DNA of 64,000 nt from Paragonimus westermani (lineage: Eukaryota; Platyhelminthes; Trematoda; Plagiorchiida; Troglotrematidae), in NCBI GenBank assembly GCA_008508345.1, contig QNGE01001225.1, forward strand, positions 91,051 to 155,050, given 5' to 3'. A program made the translations under genes and the position numbers. Under the pieces are notes generated by a model, which ran no database searches, was not told where the DNA came from, and saw only the letters and a program-made list of their open reading frames with translations. Shown one piece after another: positions 49,590 to 60,647 of this stretch. Position 1 is the first letter of the stretch; every line of letters begins with the position of its first letter.

Positions 49590-50205
49590 CAATAGATGGA
49601 CCGAAAGCTAACTGTGCAGACTACACGTATAGATGACTGATGATGGTTTGGAATGGACACCATTCGACCAAAGGCACGCTAGACTCGTGGGCCTTGGGAT
49701 GACATTCGTTCTGTGTTTGTCCGTCTATGTGACTCTTCTTGTGTTGAGTTATTTTGAGTCACAGTTGAGTCTCAGTTCAGTTTGCTTGATAGCCGCGCAT
49801 GGCTTGGTCTGGACAAATTATACTGGAACCTGATCACGCTCCTGGAACGCACGTAACAGGAAGATCGCGCAAATCAAAGTGGGGGACTGTCGTGCCACCG
49901 AGGTTCTGCGCTGTGTAAGAAGCAGTCTCCAAAAGGGCGTCCGTCGACTCGCTCAACAATGCAACACCTCGAAGTCCACTGTATGCAGGACACTCAAAAA
50001 AATACGAGTATTGGCCACGCCGGCAGGCCAGATTACAGGAGCTTCCGTTGTCGGATGCTGAAAACGTGAGCCGTTTTGCATGTGACATTCATCGACCATA
50101 TCTATTGACGAAACAATGTTCCATCTTAATGGATTCTTGCAGAAACCCCATTTTGGGCATATCAATAACCCTCATCGATTTGATTCGATACGACGTCGAA
50201 ATAGC
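49590..50205 (+). mobile_element. Tc1/mariner-like transposon remnant, copy 2
   Basis: Same family as 3048-3745. Here the second helix-turn-helix is clear: GVRRLAQQCNTSKSTVCRTL at 49936-49995. It is followed after a frameshift by LQELPLSDAENVSRFACDI. The element ends at the shared CGACGTC near 50200. The leader (49611-49790), shared with copy 1, contains a pyrimidine-rich non-coding part. Dead. Confidence 0.68.
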
Positions 50206-50770
50206 TCAAATATTATGATTTGGGCGGGGCTTGTTGGAAGGCGGATAATCAGCTTCTCTTTCTAGATAAAAATGTCACAGATAAATCTGCTTGCGTAATC
50301 ACATACAAACTACTGCATTCCCATTTGCAGATGCAGTAGAATGTTCGACAGGCGCTGGAATGAGAACGCACTGCTGGAACGTACCGATGCACGCCTACCG
50401 GTGCCGTCCACAGCAATAAATAGTCGATCTCCATTCTCGGTTGCTTTTCCTACATTACGTCTGGTTAATGCGTATCCCTGACTAGTGAATAAACACGTCA
50501 TGCACTAAAATATCTGCTCTATAGTATTCCATTACACGCGAACCAAAACCTTACCGTGGTAAGACAATGGTCCGTAGCATGTTTCCCCGGACTTTGCACT
50601 TCAATCAGAAATGGCAGAATTTGCCAATTACCCGTTAGAGATGTGCTGTCCTACAGAGAGGTCGGCAGTATCGTCACATAAAGATAGAAAAGATAACATT
50701 AGTTGTAAGATATCCGCACCAAATGTAGTACAAATGAAGTTGAATAGTTTGGGCGTCGTGTTTAACATGT
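50206..50770. other. Unrecognised stretch
   Basis: Nothing assignable. A frame from 50611 runs into the ribozyme-like unit antisense and is not coding. Confidence 0.3.
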
Positions 50771-50880
50771 TATTGATAAACAGATTGGGAATAACACAAC
50801 GTTTCGAGCAAGTTGTAATACTCTACGTTTCAACCACCTCGGGTGGCCTTCCTCAGGAGTGTTGTAATCGAAAATCTGTC
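50771..50880 (-). ncRNA. Hammerhead-ribozyme-like repeat unit, copy 1
   Basis: Minus-strand CTGAGGA (50850-50856) is followed by a CCACC-CGA-GGTGG hairpin, then GAAAC, the CUGANGA...GAAA core of hammerhead ribozymes. The unit matches 54718-54819 with one substitution and a 2-nt indel, and flanks differ. The substitution (G here, T there) is at the one unconstrained position of CUGANGA. Hammerheads are known in terminal repeats of Penelope-like elements and in flatworm SINEs. Confidence 0.5.
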
Positions 50881-51350
50881 ACACTACTCATTAGTAACAT
50901 TAAATTCACAAAAGATGATGATAATGTTATCCGTGATTTTGCTTGCACAAAAGCATTCTCTTCAGGTATGATGATAACACACGGTGCAAAGTAGTCTAAA
51001 AGATTGCATTTCACTCCAAGATTATGGCTACTTTGAGTCCATTCAGTGCTTGTGAACGTTCCCTGCAGATGCTGTGTTTGAGTTAACCCCACGACGCAGA
51101 ACACAACTAAAACAGTCATCTGTTGATGTGCGCAGTTGACCACTGCTTTGCAGGTCATGAACACTGTCCGTCGTAACAAATCTTTTATCAACCCTCGAAC
51201 CTATTTACAGGTAACCGGTCGCGTGTCAGCAGGTTGTGTATTAGAATCCCTAGTGATCTCCACATTTTCACCATAAGCAGCGTAAAAAACCCAGTTCAAT
51301 ATGCTGTTCAGTTGTCAGATTACCGGTGTGTTGTTCACTCACTTGCGCTC
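50881..51350. other. Unrecognised stretch up to the gap
   Basis: No feature recognised before the run of Ns. Confidence 0.3.
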
Positions 51351-51937
51351 NNNNNNNNNNNNNNNNNNNNNNNNNNNNNNNNNNNNNNNNNNNNNNNNNN
51401 NNNNNNNNNNNNNNNNNNNNNNNNNNNNNNNNNNNNNNNNNNNNNNNNNNNNNNNNNNNNNNNNNNNNNNNNNNNNNNNNNNNNNNNNNNNNNNNNNNNN
51501 NNNNNNNNNNNNNNNNNNNNNNNNNNNNNNNNNNNNNNNNNNNNNNNNNNNNNNNNNNNNNNNNNNNNNNNNNNNNNNNNNNNNNNNNNNNNNNNNNNNN
51601 NNNNNNNNNNNNNNNNNNNNNNNNNNNNNNNNNNNNNNNNNNNNNNNNNNNNNNNNNNNNNNNNNNNNNNNNNNNNNNNNNNNNNNNNNNNNNNNNNNNN
51701 NNNNNNNNNNNNNNNNNNNNNNNNNNNNNNNNNNNNNNNNNNNNNNNNNNNNNNNNNNNNNNNNNNNNNNNNNNNNNNNNNNNNNNNNNNNNNNNNNNNN
51801 NNNNNNNNNNNNNNNNNNNNNNNNNNNNNNNNNNNNNNNNNNNNNNNNNNNNNNNNNNNNNNNNNNNNNNNNNNNNNNNNNNNNNNNNNNNNNNNNNNNN
51901 NNNNNNNNNNNNNNNNNNNNNNNNNNNNNNNNNNNNN
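51351..51937. other. Assembly gap (587 N)
   Basis: Run of undetermined bases. By alignment with copy A, the missing part of LTR copy C should occupy roughly its right-hand 276 bp. Confidence 1.
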
Positions 51938-52196
51938 TGGCCTTGACCGTATTCCAACATCGTGTCGAGATGTTCCTCTAAATGTTGGAAAAACCACGCC
52001 TCCGATCTGGCCGTCTGTCGCATTTCTCCTGCCCTGCCTCGCCCGTTGGTCCGATCCAGTCGAGCGATGACTCGTCCGGTCACGCACGTTGTTTTTGATC
52101 CGACCGCAGCAGACTTTTGAACGTACCTCCAACCCGCGTTGAGGTATTCGGCCGAGGGTTCGAAAACTCGCACCTCCGACCTGACAATCCACCACA
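51938..52196 (-). repeat. LTR-like repeat, copy C, truncated by the gap
   Basis: Closely matches 5189-5444 (CCTTGACCGTAT, CCACGCCTCCGATCTGG, CGAAAACTCGCACCTCC, ending CCACCACA) and is followed by ATAT. The 5' end on the element strand is intact; the rest falls into the gap. Confidence 0.7.
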
Positions 52197-52317
52197 ATAT
52201 GACTTCCATAAATGCAGCTTTTTACTATCTATCGGTTGGTGAAAAACCTATCGTGACAGCACAGTGCGTTAGGTAGATATCATATTTTTACTTTGTCCAT
52301 TTGCACTCACTGATGCA

Positions 52318-52512
52318 TGCTGGTTTCCAGTCCAACGCTGTCTTTCATACGCTGATGTGTGTGGGCAGCTATATGTGGTCCGTGGTGGCGAAACACTGGG
52401 TCGATGGGGCCGAGCGATTGTACTAGAAATACGTGTACACACACTGTCAGCTAATGTGGCTGTGATTTCAGCGGTGCGTTGCGCTCAATCGCCTACCCGA
52501 TTCGGTTAGGAA
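52318..52512 (-). repeat. Dispersed repeat R1, copy 4
   Basis: Reverse orientation. GCTGGTTTCCAGTCCAACGC, then TGTGGCTGTGATTTCAGCGG and CCGATTCGGTTAGGA are the complements of the R1 blocks in copies 1 and 3. Confidence 0.55.
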
Positions 52513-54717
52513 GTGTATCTACTGTATAAGCCATTTGGTCTGAACCCTAAAGTTTGTCGCCGAGTTCAGAGATCCGGGACGTATTACACAGAGCTGTGTA
52601 CCAGGATTTTGGACAATTTTTATTATCAAAAGCCACTATTTTCAAGACGAATCTACACCGCGCAAAGTACTCGGGATATTGTGTTAAGTTGGGTGTAGAG
52701 GATGACAATATATGGTGAACTCGTGAAAAATTCTACTGGCCCAGGAGTGAACGGAGTGCACTTAGGCGATATATGCTCGGAAGCGAATGTGTGTACGTAA
52801 AATGGGACGAGGCGAGGAATGTCTTTCTCCACATGGAATTTGAGACAGTCAACCGGTGCTGACAGACCGTGAACAGTTGTTCACGAACGTAATATTCTGG
52901 TTGAGAGTTGGAAAATACTTTTTTGCCTTAGAGCCCATAAACCGAGAGTCGCTAAATTAAAGTAGTCGAGTCGCGAATCTCAACATACCAGCACAACCAT
53001 TAAGCGTGGAAATGAACCATAATTCACTACATGAGACACGCTGTGTGCTCTAATATGGATTATGCACATAAGCAGATAAACAGAACCCGCAGAGCCAGAA
53101 TGCTTTTGACGATGCCTATGACTGTCCAAGGTAAGCACAAAGCTGTTTACGCATGGCATATGGCCTGAATTGTGGACAAACCTGAGAAAAAACGCAGTAG
53201 ACGAGGAGTTCGAAAAAGATATCCTACAAAATCTGTTGTGAGAACTTAGCAGTCCCTGTGGCCAGATTTCACAGAAAAAAGGCCGCATATTCATTGGGGA
53301 GCATAAAGGCGTTGTGACATTCGATGCACTCTGTCCACCACATTTGTCAGATCACTGTATAACTGAACCGGTCTGTGGTCACCCAGGTCTCACTGTGAGC
53401 AAACACCGGAAATTTTGAAGCTTATTCTTTTCGAGAAACGCTCCTATGTACGCATGGAGCAAAATACTTCAATCTTGTATTAGAGACTTCGTCAACACCA
53501 AGAATTAATAGAAGAGTAGAAGTGGTCGCTCGGCTGTAATCGGTGAAATTCACAACCCACTCTCTGATGGATAACACAGCCGAAGCAAAGTGGTTGTCAC
53601 TGAAACACTACAAGCAGTTTGGCTAGAGGACAGTGAAACGTTAATTCGGTCTAACACACGCCGACATCGTTAAAACGATTAGAGAAAGGCACTTAGAGAC
53701 AAACAGCAAACAGAACAGTGTTGCATGACCCGTGTAGGAATCTCCATTCGCAATCTTTGATGAACATTGGCTTTCTACTACACTGGGTGCTATTACACTG
53801 CAGAAGAGCAAAAGATTTAGATTTATACTATGTATTCCGAAAAACAGATAGACTATAAGTGTCTCAATTTGGACGCGTCGATCAAAAACGTTGAGTATAA
53901 TGATAACACGTGGTCTGGTGTAATGCACATGGGGCACACACGAAAGCGTGGATCGTTTACGGAAGTCGTTTTCCCCAAACTCGGTGGATTCCCGTGCCCA
54001 CCCACGTATGAACAATGACCTCCGACTGACTGCACTGATTTTATTCCGAATGGCTGCAGATAACCATACCAGAAAGCTTGTCTGGTAGGGCAGAGCAGGC
54101 AGTCTCGATTGATTTCAAGCTAACTGTCCGTGAATTGATCATCTTAATGCCTAACAAGTTAGGTAAGACAACCACAACAAATTTAAAACCGCCCTACCAC
54201 ACAGTAGCCATTGAGTGAGCGAAAGTGTCTTATATTCCAATCGGGTAAGTCTGTTTTGCGTTGCTGCATTGTCATGATGTTCATGGAACACTTTTTCATA
54301 TGTTCTTACGGTTACGTGTGAACGGGTCCGACTCGGAAGGTTACGTACCCATTTTGAGACTGAGATCCTCGGAAGTTTTCCCTGCCTCTTTAGCGCCAAA
54401 ATCAACCAAATTTAGCGAAGGTCAGTGGAATTCAACTACATTCACTTCGGAGACTGGATTTTGATATTCAGGAGAAAAGAAATAGGATGCTTATAAAACA
54501 GCTCAGCTTGGTCGAATCAAGTGACTATTCAGAGCCGTTCTAAGTGAGCAAATAATAGGATGATTAACAAACCCTGCAATCACCAAAAGGTCGTGAGAAA
54601 GTGATATAACCTTAAAACTGTTTACAAATGCACGTGATGAACCTACCGAGTCTCATGAACGTATTCCAGGTTGACTCATCAGTAAGGGGGTTATCGAATA
54701 TCAAACGTGAATATATG
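52513..54717. other. Unrecognised stretch
   Basis: Frames of 104 and 124 codons on the minus strand (52980-53294 and 53641-54015) show no known motif. Nothing else was seen. 54628-54717, just upstream of the ribozyme-like unit, may be the tail of its host element. Confidence 0.3.
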
Positions 54718-54819
54718 CGATTGTACAACACTCCTGATGAAGGCCACCCGAGGTGGTTGAAACGTAGAGTATTACAACTTGCTCGAAACGTTGTGTTATT
54801 CCCAATCTGTTTATCAATA
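54718..54819 (+). ncRNA. Hammerhead-ribozyme-like repeat unit, copy 2
   Basis: CTGATGA at 54734-54740; helix II CCACC/GGTGG (54744-54748 with 54752-54756, loop CGA); GAAAC at 54759-54763; helix III ACGT/ACGT (54762-54765 with 54788-54791). AACAC (54727-54731) can pair with GTGTT (54793-54797) as helix I, leaving two unpaired bases (TC) next to the core. Those two bases depart from the textbook fold, and activity is not proven. Confidence 0.5.
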
Positions 54820-57800
54820 TGCGATTGAGCTTTGCTCAATTAAGACGGGTTTGCCAGAGCGTTCGTTCAAAAGTTGAACGTGTGAGAAAATGCGAGTGAC
54901 CGTCGAACACTGTTGTGACTGATAGTCAATAGAGGTGCGCAATGTGATCCTAAATGACACATAGCGGTTGAAGTGACATCAATTCAGAAAATATCCCGGT
55001 CGTGTGGACAAAACGTAGGTAGTTGCCGAAAACGAACCAAACACACTGGGGGGTGGCACTACATGAATCGTTAATCACGCTCAATTAGCGTGAATGAAAC
55101 CGGGATGCGACTGATTCACCACTTACTTTAACTAGACTAGTTGGATAGCCATGTCACTTGAGCTAATGATCTGTGTGAACGATATATATCACTAGTCCAA
55201 CCGATCAGTAGGGTCTACCAATTCATGAGATGGGCGGATATGGTTGAGCAGATCCGGCTCGGTGGGTAACGAAGATATCAGCCGAGGCCAACAAAAAGCT
55301 CGAATAAATCGATGCAAACACGTATCGGACAATACAAGAAACGAGATAATGTGCACACTGTTCACCAAAGCCTGAACCCCCAAGCTCTGCTGTGCGGTGC
55401 CCCGAAAATGATTGTTTACGACAGTCACAAAGGCGTCAGCAGTATTTCATACGCAAGGTGCTCTAACCGAAAATCATCATCTGCATTGCATAGACCCTTT
55501 GTGTATTGACACCTCCGCACGGACCAAAGTTACAGATTGTACATCACAGTCTCGGTGTTAACATCTTCATATGTTGGAAGAACAAGACAAACAAACGAAA
55601 CACGCTACGATTGATGACCGGAACAACTGTTTGTCAAATGATACAATTTTCCAGCTTGCCAGAGTTGGGATGCTTTACACTATAACATGGTGAGGAATTT
55701 TACAGGCAACCGGGAACTCACGAGAATTCATCTGATAACAATCGGCAGAGTACGAACGATGGACAATCCTGTTCACTTGAATTCAATGCGTGAAGCATGT
55801 TGTTTAGAATGATCCGGAACTGTTCAACATGGGGTTTCGGACTGAAACCAAATAGAGGTTGGGGAAATTACACTACATAGATATGTGTATTACAGACAAG
55901 AGTGAAGATGATGTTACTCGGAGAGGGCGGAAAATCGGCCCGACAATATCTTGTGTGATAAAACTAACATCATCATAGAAACCTCGCAGCGGGCTCAAGC
56001 AATCGATAATTCGGTAAGTAACATCACATTTTAGGTCACAGCGACTGAGAATAAAAACGAAGCACAGTCGGCGAAAAAAACCTCACTAACTGAGAAATTC
56101 GATTTAGAAAAACGATAATAGTGACGCACGATTTGGCGTCTAAAGCTCGGTTTTACAAACAAATTGCTCGTTATTACATACAGAATGTTCGGAGTTGTCA
56201 ATCTATTTGGTTGCACATTCTGGATCGATCGTCTAAATGAGCACATTAGGATGAATGAGCGTTTTCAAATGCTGCACAATTCGCTAGCCGATGACCATTT
56301 GATGCGTAGATGATGTACACAGAGTAAAATGACAGCATTATAGGTCATGGGAGTTTGAACTCTGGAAAACTAGTGTACACGAACATTCCTAAGAAATGGA
56401 AAGAATCTCGGGGTAATCAGATGGTTTCTGAAGGCTGACTTAGAATAGCCATCAACTTATTGCAAATATGCTTAGAACAGCTGGCTAGAGTGAGGGGTGC
56501 CAACAATCGATCATCAACAAAAAGAGAGCCGGCCAGCCTGTTTGGGAGTTATGACTGCGTTCGTTCTCTATGTGGTTAAAAATCCATAAGGGCGCATTGC
56601 TAACTTACCATGGCACAAGCGCATGTTTCCACAACCATAACGGAAGCGCATGAAACCGGATCAACGCATGAGCCAGACGCTGATGACGTGTGGTGGCTGC
56701 AATCAACTTCAGTATCAGAAGCTGTGGGTGACCAAAAACAAGAGATAGACAAATATTAATGAACAGAAATCAAAAGACACATTCGTTTAATTAATCAATC
56801 AACTACAACTTGCCTGTAGGGCTGTATCACTGGATGAAGATGCATAGGTGGTCAGGACATGTTTGTACACACGTGATCGTTCCAGCACCAGATAGTCAGC
56901 TGAGTCACCCACACTGTCGGCACACAAACGACAAATCCAATGACGTTCAATGCGGAACTAAGAGATGAATTCAGAGGGATGAAAGATGGAGCCAGAACCA
57001 CTGAGAAACAGAATAGACATGATCATAAGGAAACTGGAAGTAATTTGAACGCCACATACAGTAAATTACCCACTACGTATTCAGATGAGTTGTCCGGCTA
57101 GTTCACTTCGTTTACATACACCGGACATTCTGTTAACCGATGTGCTGTAACTGACTGACTTAGATACCGTCTTCGCGCAAGACAGCACTTGTGGTTAACG
57201 TGAAAAGACCACATGAATTGGGAAACGTGCCAGCACTGACCAAATGAAGTTAAATCTGAACATTTGCATATGATGATTTAAGCAGGCCTTGTAAATGCGT
57301 TAGGAAAGGCGCTCAGGTACTCGTCAATAAGATTATGATGTACACTACGGAGGAGCTTCAGTAGAATAGACCACTCAGTAGTTCTGAAGAATGTGTTTGC
57401 CAAGGCAGCTGGATTCTACGTGCATTCCGTCTTGGCTTCCGTGCCATGTTGAAGGTCGTAATCAAATCGACAACAACCGTACTGACTAGTTCAAGGATCT
57501 TATTTCATTTTCGGCATATGGTAGTATCGAGAATAAGTCAGAATAAGTCAGAAGCAAGAGGTATTCAATTTAGCGGAACATTTCACTTCGACGTGGGAAA
57601 TTACCTTTTATGGCAAAATCTATACCACGGTTTCATTTAGACTACAAATTCCGTCCACATTCCAATATAGTGAACAGATAGAAAACGACACTGAACCGCC
57701 TGTTTATTTCGGGTCGAGCTGTGTGTCACATTGAGATCATGGCATAATGAAAAAAAGTCATTTGCTCCTGCAGCACGATAATGTCAGGTCCCGCTGCTGG

Positions 57801-58082
57801 GAGATACGTAGAATGGCTCAAAGGGAACCACAGAACTGATACAAAACGAAAGAACATCTCCTTCACGACCTTGCTGGTCTTAAACGGACAAGCTAAACCA
57901 AGAGGACTGTAAGATCTCGAAATTTCATTGTTCTGGACCACGGACCAATAGAAAATAATGTCATTTGAGGTCTTAGCGCGGGAGGGTAGCCGAACAATTT
58001 AAAATTTCATGACCTCCACTGAAAATAAGCGATGACTCAAATGACAAACAGTGGTAACAAGCGATAATAGACTGACACTCAT
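54820..58082. other. Unrecognised stretch
   Basis: No gene or clear repeat. A 10-mer GAATAAGTCA is tandemly repeated just over twice near 57532-57553. A weak LLLQHDNVRS frame near 57755-57785 is reminiscent of a transposase but is not supported by its surroundings. Confidence 0.3.
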
Positions 58083-58301
58083 GAGTAGTATGGCAGATTT
58101 ATGAATTTAGATGAGACCCAACTGTGAAAAGTCAGGGCTTCGGCTGGATTCGAACCAACGACAGATACAGCATGCCTCAACGCGGCAAGCGCTCTACCAG
58201 CTGAGCTACGAAGCCACACTAGGGGCTCGGAAATTTCACATTTGGACTCTGTTACCCACCAGTTGGGTCTCATCTAGATTCATAAATCTGCCATACTACT
58301 T
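58083..58301 (-). repeat. tRNA-cored repeat inside 42-nt inverted repeats, copy 2
   Basis: The tRNA-like core 58136-58215 (minus, 80 nt) has a perfect 7-bp acceptor stem (GGCTTCG/CGAAGCC), D arm GCTC/GAGC and T arm GCTGG/CCAGC. The segment between D and T arms is 8 nt longer than usual. Anticodon assignment is unclear. The core is enclosed by 42-nt inverted repeats, 58083-58124 and 58260-58301, matching at 40 of 42 positions. Read as a tRNA-related SINE it would not have such arms; read as a MITE the pol III core is unusual. Confidence 0.7.
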
Positions 58302-58374
58302 GTTAGTAATACAATCTCTATGCTCAGCAGTGGCGTTGATGGATACCAGCGTGAACTGTTTGAGAAATCCTGTC

Positions 58375-58600
58375 GGGGCAGTCGATCCCCTGAATCATTT
58401 GGTGGATTGCATGAGACAGTAGGATGAGTGGGTAACAGAGTTCAAATGTGAAAGTTCCGAGCTCCTAGTGTGGCTTCGTAGCTCAGCTGGTAGAGCGCTT
58501 GCCGCGTTGAGGCATGCTGTGTCTGTCGCTGGTTCGATTCCAGCCGAAGCCCTGAATTTTCACAGTTGGATCTCATCTAAGACAGATGCTTACTGTTTTC
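58375..58600 (+). repeat. tRNA-cored repeat, copy 3
   Basis: Core 58472-58551 (+), nearly identical to copy 2 and in opposite orientation, 256 bp away. Left flank CAGTCGATCCCCTGAATC and GTGGGTAACAGAGTTCAAATG, right flank TTTTCACAGTTGGATCTCATC match the other copies. The left inverted-repeat arm is present only in diverged form (GGATTGCATGAGACAG). Confidence 0.7.
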
Positions 58601-60329
58601 AGTGAAACTGATGGGCTCTCGTTATTTTTGAGTGATCAGTGTGTTACTCGGTGTGAACATTATGAATATGCATACGCTCCGACAATTTCTAGCGGATCAA
58701 AAATGTGCGGAACCGGACTTGTAACACTCACAACATGTGGATTTTGTCCACTTTGACAGGTTTCGAAAAACAGCCATACACATCTGGACTCACCTGCAAA
58801 TTAGCCGAGAAAAACGTGCGAAGAAAATCGGGCACTTCGTTCAAATCGATCGCTGGCTTTGAGAGCAGACAATTCCAAATGGTTTGATACAAGTGATTTT
58901 CTGTGAATCAGCAAGGGTGAGTGGAAACTTGAGAACACAACACTTCAAGCGTACAATTACAAATAGGCTAAAATTCACGTCTTACATTTGTAAACGACAT
59001 ATGAACGATCGAAAACAGTTGGCCATGGAAATAAGTTTAAAAAAGAAAGTCCTCAAACAGAAAGTGTCTCGTATAACCATTGTTGAAGAGGTCATGTGCA
59101 TTGCCATCTTAGAAGAGGGCGTCACTTTTGAAATATGAGGGCACCAAGGCCGATGATTGGGACCATCAATTAACTCTCCCGGAAGATGGCACGAAAATCG
59201 CCAGATAGAAAAGCACGTGCTGGACAACTGAGCGACATTCAGAGGGTTGCTTAACGACCTCTTGCAGTGGGAATCAGGCGAGCGCGACTATCCTTACCAA
59301 AGAGATCACTCACCGAGACGCCAGAGCAGGATAACTGGTTTCAGCGCTCTTGGGGTTCACTATTCAGATTGTTCCCATTCCGGCTCTCGAGTGGCTTTTC
59401 AGGTGGAATTCAGCCGAGTCATGCACTGATATTGGTAACTGTTTGTGTGGCTCAACTCAGATTACCTGAGTGCTACAGGCTACGACCCAGGAGCACTGTA
59501 ACTCGGAGAAAGCCTAAGATAACGGATACTGAATCGCGCCACCAGTGCCCGTTGAAGCTACCGCGACACTGAGAGGACGATGCAACAGACCTGTCCGAAG
59601 TTGTCTCAGCCCACTGTTCCATCTTAGCTTAAATGCCACTTTTTTGCTTCCCGGCATCTTATTGGCTCATCCCGATCCTATGCCCATGTTAATCAGCTCA
59701 AACAGATTTGATTTAGACCCTGCAACTGTGATTTAGTCGTGTCTTTTCTAGTTGATTGACGTCTGTTTGATCAACTTCGTAAGATGTTACTTACTAAATT
59801 CCAACTAAATGCTGTTGAACAATTCGTTAAAAAAAACAAGGGGTTATGTGTAACCCCTGTTTAGTCGTATATTCCTCCTCATTTTAATTGTTTTTCAGCC
59901 CCACTATTGAGCACTAAAGATGAACTTAGCTTCTGCCTTATGTATGTTCGTTCGTAGAGTATGTGTTTGTTTTTATTGTGATTATTTCTACGAGATAGAC
60001 TGGTTATTCGTTAACGTTTTACCCTGTGCAAAGCACTCGGTTTTCTGTGTTACAACTATTGACTGTAGTTCGTCATATGAGCAAAATTTGTTCCTAGTAT
60101 TGACATGTTCGCCGAGCTTGGTATTTAGGTTGCAAACGTCTCATCATCAGTACGTAATTGTTTAAGCATATAGTTTCAAGCGTGAAGTTTGGTCCAACTA
60201 ATTTTTGGAAAAGGGCTTTTGAAGTGTCAACCATCCAACTCATGAGAGAGACAGCCATGCACGGCTAAAATGGGCCACATAGGAATACCTGATTCGTGAG
60301 TTTTAAGCAAACCATACAGTTATGAAGTC
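58601..60329. other. Unrecognised stretch with one strong hairpin
   Basis: The frame at 59267-59572 (101 codons) is uninterrupted but has no known motif. The hairpin at 59834-59862 is listed separately. 59870-60200 is T-rich. Confidence 0.3.
59834..59862. other. Perfect 8-bp hairpin with extended AAAC/GTTT foot
   Basis: Stem AGGGGTTA (59839-59846) and TAACCCCT (59851-59858) around loop TGTG. Beyond it AAAC and GTTT also pair if one A is bulged. No neighbouring gene gives it a role. Confidence 0.4.
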
Positions 60330-60400
60330 TTCATCATCATCACCATCATCATTGACAGTGATAAATCAGTGGTTCTAACTGACGCTTCACTGCCACAAGT
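60330..60400 (-). mobile_element. Non-LTR 3' terminal block with ATG-rich tail, copy 3
   Basis: On the minus strand, TGGCAGTGAAGCGTCAGTT, AACCACTGATTTATCACTG and an ATG-rich tail correspond to the ends at 300-354 and 28390-28476. No LINE coding sequence precedes it within 250 bp. Confidence 0.65.
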
Positions 60401-60647
60401 TTTGATGCCTACAGGTTTTAAACGGCGATACCGTCTTTCAGTGACACAGTACCTGTAATTCATGACATTTCATGGCAAATTGTGCGGTTGGTTTGCAGGT
60501 CCTAATTTGTCAGAATCCATGAAAATTTCTTCAGCACTATTCATGCAATATTGCAGGTCCATTACAACCACGCCAGTCGCTCTACTTAGCCTTAGAGTTG
60601 TAATATTTTAATTTCCCTTCAACTGTTAGAGGGCTTCCGGGTGTTCA

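Noticed and set aside
51234..52209. Long frames of 206-313 codons
   Set aside because: They exist only because the 587-N gap has no stop codons.
57726..57960. LLLQHDNVRS-like segment reminiscent of a transposase DN.RPH motif
   Set aside because: The critical His is missing, and neither upstream nor downstream frames show other transposase blocks.
60010..60165. 82-codon frame starting after a tttcag at 59898 as a possible exon
   Set aside because: T-rich, low-complexity hydrophobic translation with no family resemblance and no supporting partner exon.
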